Of a stretch of 43,465 nucleotides of DNA, positions 33,985 to 43,390 are shown one piece after another. The notes under the pieces were generated by a model, which had not been told where the DNA came from, ran no database searches, and was given only the letters and a program-made list of their open reading frames with translations. Position numbers and translations under genes: made by a program. Within the stretch, counting starts at the first letter, position 1, and each line of letters opens with the position of its first letter. This stretch comes from Myxococcales bacterium (GTDB lineage: Bacteria > Myxococcota_A > Polyangia > Polyangiales > Polyangiaceae), in NCBI GenBank assembly GCA_021847645.1, contig JAJZQG010000046.1:1-43465 (forward strand), given 5' to 3'.

Positions 33985-34722
33985 TCAGGCCACCGGCGTG
34001 GCGGGAAGCAGGTCTCGAACGTCAGCGCCGCGGCGCACGCCGGTCGCGCGCCGCACCGCTTCCTCGAACGCGATGGCCGGCGAGAGCCCGGCCTCGAGAC
34101 GAAGCCACGCGTAGAAGACGAGCCACGCGCCGTCGGCGTGTCCGAAGTAGTGGTGCGCGAGCACGCCGGGCAGCGCCTTGCTTGCCTCGGCGAGCGGCCC
34201 GAGCTGAAAGCTCCCGGCACGCAGCCCCGGCCAGCGGCGCGGTACCTCGAGGCCCGGCGCCGGCGCACTCGTCGCCCACCGCACGAGCGAGGCCACCGCC
34301 TCGGCCTGGGCCGGCGTCGGCAGCACGTACAGCCCTTCGTGTGCCCACGGAGCCTTGATGCTCCGTTCCCACGGGAGGCCCTTGCGGAGCAGCCGCGGGT
34401 AGTACGGGTTCACGACCTCCACGCCGAACGACGGGCCGTTGTGCGCGGGCCCCGCATGCCAAAGCACGTCGCTCACGAGGTCGCCGTGCTGGGTCAGCTC
34501 GCCGTCCGGGCCGAGCACGAGATGCACGCTGAGCCCTCGCTTCTTCAGCACCGCGATCGTCGAGTCGACGCTGCGCGTGACGGTCTCGTGGATGACGAGC
34601 TCGGTCGCGCGCGTGCGCTTGCCCTTGGACGCGAAGCGCGCGGTGCCGTCCTCGAGGAACGTCCGCACGGGCACGCTGTCCGGCCCGCTGGTGGCGACGC
34701 CGCGAACGACGAGCCCGCTCAC
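33985..34722 (-). CDS. N-acetylmuramoyl-L-alanine amidase, phage endolysin
   Basis: Amidase_2/PGRP fold that cuts the glycan-peptide bond of peptidoglycan. Zinc-ligand candidates: His45 in LVIHETVTRS, His89 in VLWHAGPAHNGPS, with FGVEVVNPYY and WPGLRAGSF later. Length 245 aa. No signal peptide, consistent with a holin-dependent lysin. Its start overlaps the zinc-ribbon stop by ATGA (34719-34722). Confidence 0.85.
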   Translation of the reverse strand: MSGLVVRGVATSGPDSVPVRTFLEDGTARFASKGKRTRATELVIHETVTRSVDSTIAVLKKRGLSVHLVLGPDGELTQHGDLVSDVLWHAGPAHNGPSFGVEVVNPYYPRLLRKGLPWERSIKAPWAHEGLYVLPTPAQAEAVASLVRWATSAPAPGLEVPRRWPGLRAGSFQLGPLAEASKALPGVLAHHYFGHADGAWLVFYAWLRLEAGLSPAIAFEEAVRRATGVRRGADVRDLLPATPVA

Positions 34723-35153
34723 TGGCCTGGCTCCTTCACGCGGGCGGCCTCGGAAAGGCGCGCCTCGATCTTCAGCCCCTGGGGGAACCAGCGCGCGACG
34801 TCCTCGGCTGCCACCGGCTTCGCGAGCTTCGCGTCGACGCGGCCCTGCTTGTCCTTGAGCGGCTCGATGACCCGCTTGCGCTTCACCAGCTCGGCGTGGA
34901 CCTCGTCGACGAGCATCCGGTGGAGGTGGCCGAAGCTGCCCGGCGCCGGGTGCGCGGGCTCGTCATCCGGCGATCGAAGCAGGAACTCCGTCGAGCGACA
35001 CGTGGGGCACGCCGGGAGCGGGACCACGCTCGCGTCGGTCTGGTCGTCGCGGGCGACTCCGACCTCGAGCGAGTCGAGCACGATGCGGTTCTCCGCGGCG
35101 CATTTGCCGCAGCGCTGGAAGACCTCGGTCGCGTTCAGCTCGTGGATCGACAT
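34719..35153 (-). CDS. zinc-ribbon protein of the tail module
   Basis: Not assigned to a family. Two CxxC pairs, Cys15-Cys18 (CGKC) and Cys49-Cys52 (CPTC), form a zinc ribbon at 10-60. The C-terminal half has GRVDAKLAKPVAAEDVARWF. ATG 35153 lies 10 bases after the fibre stop. May be a small assembly factor. Confidence 0.7.
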   Translation of the reverse strand: MSIHELNATEVFQRCGKCAAENRIVLDSLEVGVARDDQTDASVVPLPACPTCRSTEFLLRSPDDEPAHPAPGSFGHLHRMLVDEVHAELVKRKRVIEPLKDKQGRVDAKLAKPVAAEDVARWFPQGLKIEARLSEAARVKEPGQ

Positions 35154-35163
35154 CGAGGCCTCC

Positions 35164-37068
35164 TCAGGCGACCGCCGTATACGTGCCGAACCACCAGACG
35201 GTCCCGAACCCCGGGAGAGACTGGTAGCTGAAGTAGCCGAACCCATCGCGATCGACGGTGAACGTCGACGGGTTGCCGGTGAAGCCGCTCGACTGACTGA
35301 GCGACGAGAACGTGATCGACGACGGCGACGCCGGGAACCGGTTGCGGAAGTTGGTCGCGCCGCCGCCCGCGAGCGTGCGCGTCGCGTTGTCGGCGTTCGA
35401 GTACTCCATGCCGAGCCGCCCAATCTCCTGAACGCTGCCCGTCAGCTCGAACGCCGAGTTCGTGGTGCTGCTCATGGGCAGGTTCCACGAGCGATCCCAC
35501 GTCGTGAACGTCGCCTCGTTGTTGAAGTCGTGGAGGAACTCGAGCGAGTTGCGACCGAAGCGGAATGCCGCCGAGTTGTAGAGCGTGCTGTCGCGCGTCC
35601 AGCCGGCGCCATTCCACGAGGCGTTCAGCGTGAACCAGACGGAGTCGCTGTCGGCGTAGATGCGCAGGTGCGTCGGCGCGGTGCCCGACGCATTCGAGTC
35701 GAGGATGAGCGCCTTCGAGCCACCGAGCGCGGGCTGCCGGATCGTTCGGTGCTGGCCGGGGTTCGCCTCGTTGCCGCGGAAGTGGTCGCCCTCGACGGCG
35801 TCCAGGATCTCGGCGAGCGAGGTCTCGACGTTCACCGCGTTCAGGTTGTTGCCGGCGTCGGCGACGGAGATGGCCGACGCCGCGTGGGCGCCCGCAGCCT
35901 GGTTCACGTGGCCGTTGAGGCCGCCGAGAAGCGTGACGAGCGCGGCTCGAAGCGGGCCCGCACCGATGGCCGTGGGCGCGCCCGCGATGGCGTCGACGCC
36001 CACGAGGCCCGCGCCCGGAGCCGAGGCGCCCGTCGCCAGGAGGTCGGTGACGATCTCCTGCAGCTGCGACTGCACGTTGATGCCCGCGATGTTGTTGTGC
36101 GCCGTCGCGGCGATGGCGCTCGCTGCGTGCGCGCCGGTCGCGGCGCTCACGTGCGTGTTGAGGAAGCCGAGTAGCGCAGCGAGCTGCGTCTTCACGGTGC
36201 CAGCGGCCAGCGCGTTCGGAGCACCGGCCGATGCGTCGACTCCGACGCGGGTGGCACCGGACGAGCCCACGGCGCCGGTCGTGAGGTCGTCGACGACCTC
36301 GTCGATGGCCGCTTGCACGTTGCCGGCGCCGACGAAGCCGTGGGCCGCGTAGTCGATGGCGGTCGCGGCATGCCGGCGTGCCGCGGCCGTGAAGTGGTCG
36401 CGCAGCTCCGCGTCGACCTCGTCGAGCGAGGCCTGCACCGTGGCAGCGAGCGGGGCGAGGATGCTCCACGCCCCCGTCACGACGGAGACCGAGGAGCCCT
36501 GCGCGAAGATGAAGGCCTGCCGCCGCGACGTGTCGAGGTCGGCGACGAGGATCTGCGTCTGCCCGGGGCGTCGCCGGACGTCGCACAGCAGCAGCTCGTC
36601 GGCTTGCAGAGCCGGCTTGGGCGCGACGCCGATGGCGCCCTCGGGCGCCTGACGGACCACCAGCTCGAACGACTCGTCACGCCGGAAGAACACCTGCTGC
36701 GAGTTGCCGTCCGTCCGGGGGTCGGAGAGCAGCCGCTTGAAGCGGAGGAAGATGCCCAGCCAGCGCTCGTTGCCGACCGTGGCCACGTCGGTCGGGATGC
36801 CCACCAGGTCGACGGCGCAGTCCACCGTCTGGCCGGTGCCGAAGAACATGCGCTGGCCGAGGTTGTCGTAGGCGCGCGCGGGGGCGGTCAGGTCGACCGT
36901 GAGGTCCGGCACGGGCGAGTGCGGCGCGGGGACAGCGCCCGTGACGATGCCGTAAATGTTCAGGTCCGCGGCGAGGTCCCGGTCGGCCTTCTCGAGCAAG
37001 GCGAACGCGAGGTCGAGCTCGGCCTCGGTGACGCGCTGGCGGAAGTAGAAGTCGACGCGATCGGCCAT
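35164..37068 (-). CDS. tail-fibre-like protein with internal repeats, 634 aa
   Basis: Residues 1-200 form an N-terminal domain (FYFRQRVTEAELDLAF, DLNIYGIVTGA) that probably joins the baseplate. Residues about 233-430 hold two and a half copies of a roughly 80-residue repeat with GVDAxAGAPxA, a helix, LNxHV and GAHAASAI. The last 200 residues are strand-rich, with many Asn, Ser and aromatic residues and no Cys, like a fibre tip (FTLNASWNGAGW, TWDRSWNLPMSS). Receptor-binding is the inference. ATG 37068; the gap upstream holds a repeated leader (37095-37133). Confidence 0.75.
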   Translation of the reverse strand: MADRVDFYFRQRVTEAELDLAFALLEKADRDLAADLNIYGIVTGAVPAPHSPVPDLTVDLTAPARAYDNLGQRMFFGTGQTVDCAVDLVGIPTDVATVGNERWLGIFLRFKRLLSDPRTDGNSQQVFFRRDESFELVVRQAPEGAIGVAPKPALQADELLLCDVRRRPGQTQILVADLDTSRRQAFIFAQGSSVSVVTGAWSILAPLAATVQASLDEVDAELRDHFTAAARRHAATAIDYAAHGFVGAGNVQAAIDEVVDDLTTGAVGSSGATRVGVDASAGAPNALAAGTVKTQLAALLGFLNTHVSAATGAHAASAIAATAHNNIAGINVQSQLQEIVTDLLATGASAPGAGLVGVDAIAGAPTAIGAGPLRAALVTLLGGLNGHVNQAAGAHAASAISVADAGNNLNAVNVETSLAEILDAVEGDHFRGNEANPGQHRTIRQPALGGSKALILDSNASGTAPTHLRIYADSDSVWFTLNASWNGAGWTRDSTLYNSAAFRFGRNSLEFLHDFNNEATFTTWDRSWNLPMSSTTNSAFELTGSVQEIGRLGMEYSNADNATRTLAGGGATNFRNRFPASPSSITFSSLSQSSGFTGNPSTFTVDRDGFGYFSYQSLPGFGTVWWFGTYTAVA

Positions 37069-37094
37069 GTCCTTGCCTCGGAGCGCACGGGGCC

Positions 37095-37133
37095 CTCCGG
37101 TGAGGCAAAGCCGGCCGACGCGGCTCTCGGGGA
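37095..37133. repeat. leader repeat upstream of tail fibre
   Basis: Contains GAGGCAAAGCCG and CTCGGGGAC, also found in the gap before baseplate J (41668-41708). On the minus strand it can form a short stem ending in CGGCTTT. Both gaps precede a large tail gene. Confidence 0.45.
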
Positions 37134-37140
37134 CAGGCTG

Positions 37141-38478
37141 TCAGTGCAGGTCCGTGGTCTCCCCCAGGTCGCTGAGACCCAGCTCCCAGTGGTTCGGCAG
37201 GATGGGCGGGAGCGGCTCGACCAGATCCACGAAGTGGGTGTGCGCGGGCTTGAGGTACTCGACGATGGCGCGGAGCTGCCGGCGCTCGCGGTCGCCGAGA
37301 ATGCGTGCGACCTCGACGTTGAAGGCGTAGCGCGCGAAGCGGTCGGAGGGGCCGAGGACCCAGTCGATGCCCAGCTCGGACTCGCCGAGGATGAGGGTGT
37401 CGGCGTTGAACGGCGAGATGGCCGAGATGTCGATGCCGAGGAAGAAGCGGATGGCGTTCTGGATGCCCTTCGCCGTCCCCTTTTGCCGGTACATTTCGAC
37501 GAGCACCGACGCGAGCCGACGCTTCCCCATGGTGTCGAGCTCGAACGGGAATGGGTTGCCGAGGTCGCGGAGGATGAGGTCGAGGAAGACCTCCGGGGCG
37601 CGCTCGAAGTCGAAGATGTCGGGCCAGCGGTCCACGTCGGCCAGCAGCAGGTCGGTCACCTCCTGCAGGCAGGCGATGAAGCGGAAGAGGTCCCCGGTCT
37701 GATCGTCTCGGCGGTTGTGCTTGGGGAGCATCCGCCAGAGATCGAAGCGACGCGTCTGCGGTCGCGCAGGGCGGAACCCCGCGAAGCTCGCGCGATCGTA
37801 GGGCCCGAGGACCACGTTGCCGAAGAGGTCCGTGACGCCGAGCGCCACGACCTCGTGCACGACGTCCGGGGTCATCTCGGTGTCGAGCGTGAGCAGCACG
37901 ACGCTGCCATCGATGGTCGAAGCCACGACGGCCAACGGCACGGCCGGCGCTCCCTTCGGCGTCAGGACGAAGCTCGCGCCGCCAGGGAGCAGGACGGGCT
38001 CGTCGAAGGCGACGCGCACCGTCTTCTGAGCGAGCGCCTGCGCTCCGACGACCCGCGGCGCCGTCCGGTCCTCGACGACGAATGAGTACACCTCGTCGAC
38101 GGAGGCGGCGCCGCCCACCGTCTGCCCGGCCACACGGACGGAGACCGTGGCGAGGCTCGCCAGCGGGACGACCGGGTGCAGCACGACTCGAAGCGTGTCC
38201 GCGGTCTGCGTCGCGCCGGCGAGCGGCCCGGCGAAGGCGGCGGTGATCTCCGGCAGCGCGCCGCCGTCGAAGGCCAGCACCCCGTCGACCCAGACGTGCA
38301 CGCTGGCCCGGTTCACGCCGTCCGCGCCGGTGTCGATCAGCTCGAGGGCGAGCGTCGCGTCGACGGGCACGCCGGTCTCGCCCGGGCTCGGATCGCGGTT
38401 CACGACCACCAGCCGTGGCGTGCTCACGACGAGCGCGACGCTGTCGACGTAGAGCGCGGGAAGCTCGAGCGTGCTCAT
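37141..38478 (-). CDS. P2 gpI-like tail protein with N-terminal Ig-like region
   Basis: Residues about 255-430 match the tail protein I family of contractile tails: the [20 protein letters not shown] opening, [33 protein letters not shown] and the end of the domain [14 protein letters not shown]. Residues 1-235 are two or three Ig-like or cadherin-like strands ([36 protein letters not shown]). Classic gpI is about 180 aa, so the N-terminal half is an addition. The baseplate role is firm, the Ig part may bind the fibre or host. Confidence 0.85.
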   Translation of the reverse strand: MSTLELPALYVDSVALVVSTPRLVVVNRDPSPGETGVPVDATLALELIDTGADGVNRASVHVWVDGVLAFDGGALPEITAAFAGPLAGATQTADTLRVVLHPVVPLASLATVSVRVAGQTVGGAASVDEVYSFVVEDRTAPRVVGAQALAQKTVRVAFDEPVLLPGGASFVLTPKGAPAVPLAVVASTIDGSVVLLTLDTEMTPDVVHEVVALGVTDLFGNVVLGPYDRASFAGFRPARPQTRRFDLWRMLPKHNRRDDQTGDLFRFIACLQEVTDLLLADVDRWPDIFDFERAPEVFLDLILRDLGNPFPFELDTMGKRRLASVLVEMYRQKGTAKGIQNAIRFFLGIDISAISPFNADTLILGESELGIDWVLGPSDRFARYAFNVEVARILGDRERRQLRAIVEYLKPAHTHFVDLVEPLPPILPNHWELGLSDLGETTDLH

Positions 38479-38488
38479 GCCGGGGCCC

Positions 38489-38878
38489 TCATGCGGTCAC
38501 CAGCTCGAGGCGCACGCCGACCGTGTGGACGCCCGCCAGCTTCGAGACGTTGGCAGCGAGGTCGGTGACCAGTCGTTCCCGGCCCGGCTTCGCGCGCATG
38601 CGTGCGAGCGTGGCGCCGTCGACGACGAGGGAGGCCTCCCATGCGAGCCCCGCAGGCGTGCTCGCCGGCACCCGGAGGCGAAGCAGCGCGCGCACCAGCT
38701 TCACGCCCGTCAGGTCCGTCGACTGCGTCACCTCCGCGTGGTCGCCGAGACCGAGCTCGAAGAAGCGCCCCGGCTCGTCCTCGCCGAGCACGAAGGCGTA
38801 GTCGCCTCCGGTCGCCTTCGCGGTGAGCTGGCGTCCCTGGCCTCGCCCGAGTCGGCTCGTGAACGCGGTCAGCGCCAT
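38489..38878 (-). CDS. hypothetical tail-module protein, 129 aa
   Basis: Not recognised. Strand-rich with alternating hydrophobics ([40 protein letters not shown]) and a C-terminal strand VGVRLELV. No Cys, no membrane segment. Sits between the gpI-like and a 231-aa tail protein with 4- and 10-base gaps, so it is most likely a structural or adaptor protein. Confidence 0.65.
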   Translation of the reverse strand: MALTAFTSRLGRGQGRQLTAKATGGDYAFVLGEDEPGRFFELGLGDHAEVTQSTDLTGVKLVRALLRLRVPASTPAGLAWEASLVVDGATLARMRAKPGRERLVTDLAANVSKLAGVHTVGVRLELVTA

Positions 38879-38882
38879 CGCC

Positions 38883-39578
38883 TCACACCTGCCGAAACAG
38901 CTCGACGTGGTCGAAGAAGGAGCGCCGCGTCACGTCCTTCACCGAGCAGCCGAAGCCGCCGCGCCCCGAGGTGAGTGGCTGGCTGCCGGAGTTGATGCCG
39001 AGGTGGTCGTCGATGAACTCGACCATCCCGGAGACCGGCTGCCAGTCGGGCGGCGTGCCAAGGGCGTGCGCGGCGAGGTCGTTCTGGAAGACCTTGAGCA
39101 CCACGTCGCCGTTCGTGTTCACGATGACGTCGAGGCGCAGATGCACCCACGTCGCCTGCGCGAAGCTCGCTGCCGACTTGAGCAGCACGCCGGGGCCGTC
39201 GGCATTCGGCAGGCCCACCGTGACCGCGCCCTTGCGCAGCACGATGCGGTGCGGATCGTCGTCGGACAGCCCGAGCAGGTACGCGCTGTCGTTGACCGAG
39301 TTGCCTTGGCAGCAGAGGAACAGGAACGGCGAGAAGCCCGTGGGCCCGCCGCCAGGGCCGCGCTGAACGACGCCCCGAATGGAGCCGCCCTTGGCCATCG
39401 GAGCAAAGCTCGCGAGGTTCGCGAACAAGGCGACGGCGCCGTCGACCGCCGCGAGCGAGTTGAAGGCGTAGAGGAAGCTCCCGCCGCCCGGGGGGCGAGC
39501 GATGCCCGCGGTGACACCACGATCCACGGTCGCGATGTCGAGCCCGTCGTTCAGGTACGTCCAGTCTGCTTCGGCCAT
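38883..39578 (-). CDS. hypothetical tail-module protein, 231 aa
   Basis: Not recognised with certainty. All-beta look with a jelly-roll or LamG-like pattern: SFLYAFNSLAAVDGAVALF, ATWVHLRLDVIVNTNGDVVL, VKVFQ-like strand and VEFIDDHLGINSG. The phrase VHLRLDV...NGDVVLKVFQNDL is typical of concanavalin-like proteins. Carbohydrate binding is possible by inference. Followed by the 129-aa gene after 4 bases. Confidence 0.65.
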   Translation of the reverse strand: MAEADWTYLNDGLDIATVDRGVTAGIARPPGGGSFLYAFNSLAAVDGAVALFANLASFAPMAKGGSIRGVVQRGPGGGPTGFSPFLFLCCQGNSVNDSAYLLGLSDDDPHRIVLRKGAVTVGLPNADGPGVLLKSAASFAQATWVHLRLDVIVNTNGDVVLKVFQNDLAAHALGTPPDWQPVSGMVEFIDDHLGINSGSQPLTSGRGGFGCSVKDVTRRSFFDHVELFRQV

Positions 39579-39588
39579 CGGTCGCTCC

Positions 39589-40137
39589 TCAGAGGGTGGT
39601 CATGTTCGTCCAGGCGTTGTTGAAGTCCTCGACGGCCTGCACGCCTCCGTCGAACAGCGCGGTGCTCGCCGTCACCGCGGCCCACGTCCACGCGTAGCTC
39701 TGGTTCGAGCGCCACTGGTCCTCGAAGTCCTCGCGCGGCTCGCCGTCGAACACGCCCGTCGCGGCAGTCACCAGCGCCCAGTCGCGCAGGTACGGCACGT
39801 TGCTCCAGCCCGTCTCGCAGTCCTCGACGGCGCCGCCACCGAAGGCACACGTCACGAGCTGCGCGGGCGGCAGTTCGTAGAGGTAGACCGCGTTGGCCCA
39901 GCCGCTGTCGAACTCCTCGTAGCCCTTGAGCGCGCCGTCGAAGAACGCGAGCACGACGGTCACGTCGTCGAGCGACGCGAGGAGCGCGAACCAGCGCTCG
40001 AAGTCCTCCCAGGCATCCTCGGGCGCTGCGCCGAAACCGGCGAGTACCTCCAGGCTGGTCACGGCGGTGAGGGTCCAGTGCTCGGCCTCGCCGGGCAACG
40101 TCCCCTCGTCCTCGAAGCTCGGGTTGAGGAGCGCCAT
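39589..40137 (-). CDS. tail-module protein with five 32-residue repeats
   Basis: Five repeats with a period of about 32 residues, each built as FDG, an acidic stretch, a Trp and an Asn or Ser plus aromatic turn: at Phe35, Phe66, Phe99, Phe130 and Phe162 (for example FDGEPREDFEDQW and FDGGVQAVEDFNNAW). N-terminal 25 residues are NPSFEDEGTLPGEAEHWTL, like the start of a carbohydrate-binding jelly roll. No family recognised. ATG 40137 overlaps the baseplate J stop. Confidence 0.7.
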   Translation of the reverse strand: MALLNPSFEDEGTLPGEAEHWTLTAVTSLEVLAGFGAAPEDAWEDFERWFALLASLDDVTVVLAFFDGALKGYEEFDSGWANAVYLYELPPAQLVTCAFGGGAVEDCETGWSNVPYLRDWALVTAATGVFDGEPREDFEDQWRSNQSYAWTWAAVTASTALFDGGVQAVEDFNNAWTNMTTL

Positions 40138-41657
40138 CAGAGCAGCTCCCCGGTGTCGCCGTTGCGAAGGGTCACGGTTCCGAGCACCGGGAACTCGCGC
40201 ACGTTCAGCTTCACGTCGGCGGGCAGGCCGTTGAGCGTCAGGTCGAGCCGCGCGTCGCCCATCTTGCGCACGCCCGGCGTGTCGCGGATGACGTTGAAGA
40301 GATCCGACCAGGCGATCTCGCCGACCGCGTTCCCCTCGGCGTCCTTGATGTTGAAGCCGAAGTCGACGAGCGGGTTCGGCGTGCCGTCCTGCTCGCTCAC
40401 GCGGAAGTAGCTCGCGAGGTTCGCGCGCACGCGGTCCCGCACGTCGCTGCCTGCGAAGCCCTGTCGCAGGAAGAGGCGCGCAGCGACATCGACGACTCGG
40501 TAGACCGGGTCCTGCACGCTCACCTGGAAGGTCAGCGTGCACGGGTAGACCTCGGTGACCTGCCGCAGCACCAGGTTCTTCAGCGCGGGCGTCGGCACGG
40601 CCGCTCCCGTCGTCGACTGCGGGATCACGTAGAGGATGCCCGTGTTCTCCGCGATGGTCGGGTCTTCGTTCGAGGTGAGCATCAGCGCCCGCGCGACGCT
40701 CGGAAGCCTGCGCGCGTTGATCTCGAAGTCCTCCCTCGCGACCGTGCGCGTGAGCGCGCGGAGGCTCTCGGGGGCGAGCAGCTTCGCGGAGGCCACCGTC
40801 TGGCGATCCGTGCCACCCGAGGCGGGCAGCGGGTTGCGGACGGAGACCTGGACCGGGTTGCCGTACGCGTCCTTGAAGGCGCCCTCGATGACCACGATGC
40901 GGTCGGCATCGACGTTCCCGACGCTGCCGCCGCCGGTCTTGTAGGTCACCGAGACCGTGCCGCTCGGGGGCATGCCGCTCACGCCGTTGCCGAAGCGCAG
41001 CGTGGCGCGGTCGTTCTGGTCGACGGCCACGACGAAGTGGCGGTCATTGGCGCGCGAGTCGAGGAAGCTGTCGACCTCGGTGAACCCGCCCTGCGGCGTC
41101 GCCACGAGCGCGGAGCCGTCGAGGTACGGGGCGTAGTCGAGGTGCAGCTCGAGGTCGGCGAGCCCGCGCGCGTCGAAGAGCTGGGTGTACGTCTTCGAGT
41201 TCTCGACCACGGCGACGACGCGCGGCGGGTCGGCGCCCGGGGCGATGACGGCGGGCGCGAGCAGTTGAAAGCGCACCGGCTCAGTGACCTCCTGCGTCCG
41301 CAGCACCGTGCCGGCCGGGATGGTGACGCTCGCGGCCGGAGGGCGAACGAGCTGCACCAGGACGTCGGCGGTCGCGGCCTGCGCGCCCTGCAGCCGGTAG
41401 CCAAGCATCTTCGCGAGGGCCATCACGCTCTTGCGCTGCGTGGCGGTCACGAGGCGCGACTCGCGAGCGAGGTTGTCCTGGTAGAACGTGAGCACGTCGC
41501 CGACGAAGGCGTAGAGCTCGACCAGCAGGTTCCCGAAGCTCGCGACGTCGAAGTCCGTCCAGTCCGGGAAGACGCTCTTCACGAGCGCGATCAGCCGCGC
41601 CCGAAGGGCGTCGAAATCCTTGTCGGTGTAGTCGACGGACTCTGGCAGCGTGGCCAC
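40137..41657 (-). CDS. baseplate J-like protein
   Basis: Baseplate wedge protein of contractile tails and injection machines. N-terminus [19 protein letters not shown] and [20 protein letters not shown], mid-region [38 protein letters not shown] and [11 protein letters not shown] are classic gpJ signatures. At 506 aa it is longer than P2 gpJ and closer to the large wedge type. GTG 41657 with GGAGG upstream is preferred over a TTG at 41681. Confidence 0.9.
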   Translation of the reverse strand: MATLPESVDYTDKDFDALRARLIALVKSVFPDWTDFDVASFGNLLVELYAFVGDVLTFYQDNLARESRLVTATQRKSVMALAKMLGYRLQGAQAATADVLVQLVRPPAASVTIPAGTVLRTQEVTEPVRFQLLAPAVIAPGADPPRVVAVVENSKTYTQLFDARGLADLELHLDYAPYLDGSALVATPQGGFTEVDSFLDSRANDRHFVVAVDQNDRATLRFGNGVSGMPPSGTVSVTYKTGGGSVGNVDADRIVVIEGAFKDAYGNPVQVSVRNPLPASGGTDRQTVASAKLLAPESLRALTRTVAREDFEINARRLPSVARALMLTSNEDPTIAENTGILYVIPQSTTGAAVPTPALKNLVLRQVTEVYPCTLTFQVSVQDPVYRVVDVAARLFLRQGFAGSDVRDRVRANLASYFRVSEQDGTPNPLVDFGFNIKDAEGNAVGEIAWSDLFNVIRDTPGVRKMGDARLDLTLNGLPADVKLNVREFPVLGTVTLRNGDTGELL

Positions 41658-41667
41658 GGCGGTGAGC

Positions 41668-41708
41668 CTCCGTGGAGGCAAAGCCGTCGAGCCTCGGCGC
41701 TCGGGGAC
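41668..41708. repeat. leader repeat upstream of baseplate J
   Basis: Shares GGCAAAGCCG and CTCGGGGAC with 37095-37133. It covers most of the gap between gp25-like and baseplate J genes and includes the ribosome site of the latter. Confidence 0.45.
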
Positions 41709-41722
41709 CCGGCCCCGGACGG

Positions 41723-42103
41723 TCAGCGCTCGAAGGACACAGCCACGGCGGCCGCGATATCCCGCTCGCGCACCCGCACGCGGAGCGTGAGGGCCGGCCC
41801 GTCCTGCTCGACGCTCAGGCTGACGAGCTGGGCGCCGGGCACCCAGCGCTTGAGGGCGTCGCGCACGTAGACGCGGGCCAGCTCCTGGAGGGCCGCGTCG
41901 TTGCGCTGGTGGCGCAGGAGCGCGAGCCCGGCCCCGAAGTTCGTCCGCCAGGGCAACTCGCCCGAGGAGCGCGCAGTGGCGCCCTCGGTGAGCAGCGCCT
42001 GGCGGACCTTGGACGCGAGCAGCGCTTCGCCGCTGCCGACGGCGAAGTCGCGCTTCTTGTCGCGCCGGAACGGGATGAGGAGGTTCTGCGGCTGCTGGCT
42101 CAT
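41723..42103 (-). CDS. gp25/gpW-like baseplate wedge protein
   Basis: Small wedge protein, 126 aa, with the GPW/gp25 layout: [38 protein letters not shown], the signature [18 protein letters not shown], and the closing strand [11 protein letters not shown]. In T4 and in type VI systems this protein nucleates sheath assembly. Start ATG 42103, 10 bases after the next gene upstream. Confidence 0.9.
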   Translation of the reverse strand: MSQQPQNLLIPFRRDKKRDFAVGSGEALLASKVRQALLTEGATARSSGELPWRTNFGAGLALLRHQRNDAALQELARVYVRDALKRWVPGAQLVSLSVEQDGPALTLRVRVRERDIAAAVAVSFER

Positions 42104-42113
42104 GGTCGTCTCC

Positions 42114-42788
42114 TCACGGCACGGGCACGGCACTGCGCACGGTCTGCAGGGCCTCGATGATCGCGTCGATGGGCGGGATGACGTCGTCGAGCGGACGCCC
42201 GGCGAGGTTCGAGAGGTCCGGCACCTCGGGCCCACCCACGATGCCGAGGAAGATGTTCAGGATGCCGATGAGCTTGCCGAGGCTCGCGAGCGACTTGCCG
42301 ACGTTCGCCGCCTCCTGCGCGACGTTCGCCTGGGCGCAGCTCGTGATGGCCATGAGCCCCGCGTCCTCGAGCTCGGTCGCGCGGTCGATGGCGCCGAGGA
42401 TCTGCTGCATCTGCTGCTGCAGGTGCATGAGCTGGCTGCGCGCCTGCCGGAGCGTGTCGATCACGAGGTCGATGATGCCGATGATGGTGTACGGCAGCGA
42501 CAGCTGCGGGATGAGCCGCAAGAGCTTCGCCACCTTCTCGGCCAGCTCCGGGATGCACGCCGCGAGCGCGGTCGGGTCGGGAGGCGGGCCGAGTGAGTCC
42601 GGGATGGCCTTCACGCAGTTGAAGACGGCCACCACGGTGTCGATGATGTCGAACAGCGGCATCAGCGGCGTGAGCGCCGGCTGAATCGCCTGCATCAGGT
42701 TGATCTGCTGCATCGTCACGCCGCCCGGCAGCGTGATGGACAGCGGATCGGGGATCTCCGGAATCTCGAGGCAGATGGGCAGCGCCAC
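42114..42788 (-). CDS. hypothetical tail-module protein, 224 aa
   Basis: Not assigned. Rich in hydrophobic helices ([30 protein letters not shown]) and a central Gln-rich coiled coil ([16 protein letters not shown]). The N-terminus [18 protein letters not shown] is Pro-rich. Repeated hydrophobic helices without a signal suggest a protein that sits inside the tail or a tape-measure-like helper. Lies between spike and gp25 in the baseplate cluster. Confidence 0.65.
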   Translation of the reverse strand: MALPICLEIPEIPDPLSITLPGGVTMQQINLMQAIQPALTPLMPLFDIIDTVVAVFNCVKAIPDSLGPPPDPTALAACIPELAEKVAKLLRLIPQLSLPYTIIGIIDLVIDTLRQARSQLMHLQQQMQQILGAIDRATELEDAGLMAITSCAQANVAQEAANVGKSLASLGKLIGILNIFLGIVGGPEVPDLSNLAGRPLDDVIPPIDAIIEALQTVRSAVPVP

Positions 42789-42798
42789 GGCGTCCTCC

Positions 42799-43377
42799 TC
42801 AGATGGGCTCGGCGATGGGGCGGACCACCCGCCCGGCGATCGTGACCTGCGTGGCCTCGAGCGAGATGGCGCCGACCGCGCGCAGCGTGAGCGCCGTCGT
42901 CGCCTCGAGCGTGACCGTGTTCTCCTCGGCGTCGAAGATGAGGTGGTCGCCGGTCTTCTTGTTGGTGAGCTTGAGCTTCCGGCTGTCCTTCGACTCGTCG
43001 AGCTCGATGCGGAAGGTCTGCGTCGCGAACACGCGGTTGTCCGGGGGCGTCTTCCGCGCCTCCTCGGGCACTTCGCTCTCGCCGTTCGGCTTCCCCCAGT
43101 GCGCGGCCAGGTAGTACGGCGCCTCGACGTTCCCCTGGTTGAAGAACACCGCGACCTCGGCCCCCTCCTCGGGAACGGCGAAGAGACCGCGATCCTTCGA
43201 GCCGCCGCCGCCCGTGCCGAGCGGCCAGGCCCACGCGCTCTCCGGCTCGAGCACGCCGGGGATGCAGACGCGCACGCGCCCGAGCTGCTCCTCGTCGTCG
43301 CGCTTCGTCACGTAGCCGACGTACAGCCCGACAAGTCGGGTGTCGTGCGTGTGGATGTCGTCGTCGAAGGTGCTCAT
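42799..43377 (-). CDS. gpV/gp5-like tail spike protein
   Basis: Membrane-piercing spike of a contractile tail. Residues about 15-80 form an OB fold ([39 protein letters not shown]). Residues about 120-190 are a repetitive beta stretch ([49 protein letters not shown]) as in spike beta-helices. At 192 aa it is the short phage form without the extra VgrG domain. ATG 43377 lies 13 bases after an incomplete gene. Confidence 0.85.
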   Translation of the reverse strand: MSTFDDDIHTHDTRLVGLYVGYVTKRDDEEQLGRVRVCIPGVLEPESAWAWPLGTGGGGSKDRGLFAVPEEGAEVAVFFNQGNVEAPYYLAAHWGKPNGESEVPEEARKTPPDNRVFATQTFRIELDESKDSRKLKLTNKKTGDHLIFDAEENTVTLEATTALTLRAVGAISLEATQVTIAGRVVRPIAEPI

Positions 43378-43390
43378 CGGTGGCTCTCCG

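Noticed and set aside
33949-36174. A 741-codon open frame on the plus strand opposite the tail genes
   Set aside because: Composition is Arg/Ala/Glu-rich without any domain; it is a typical antisense open frame of high-GC DNA opposite clear genes.
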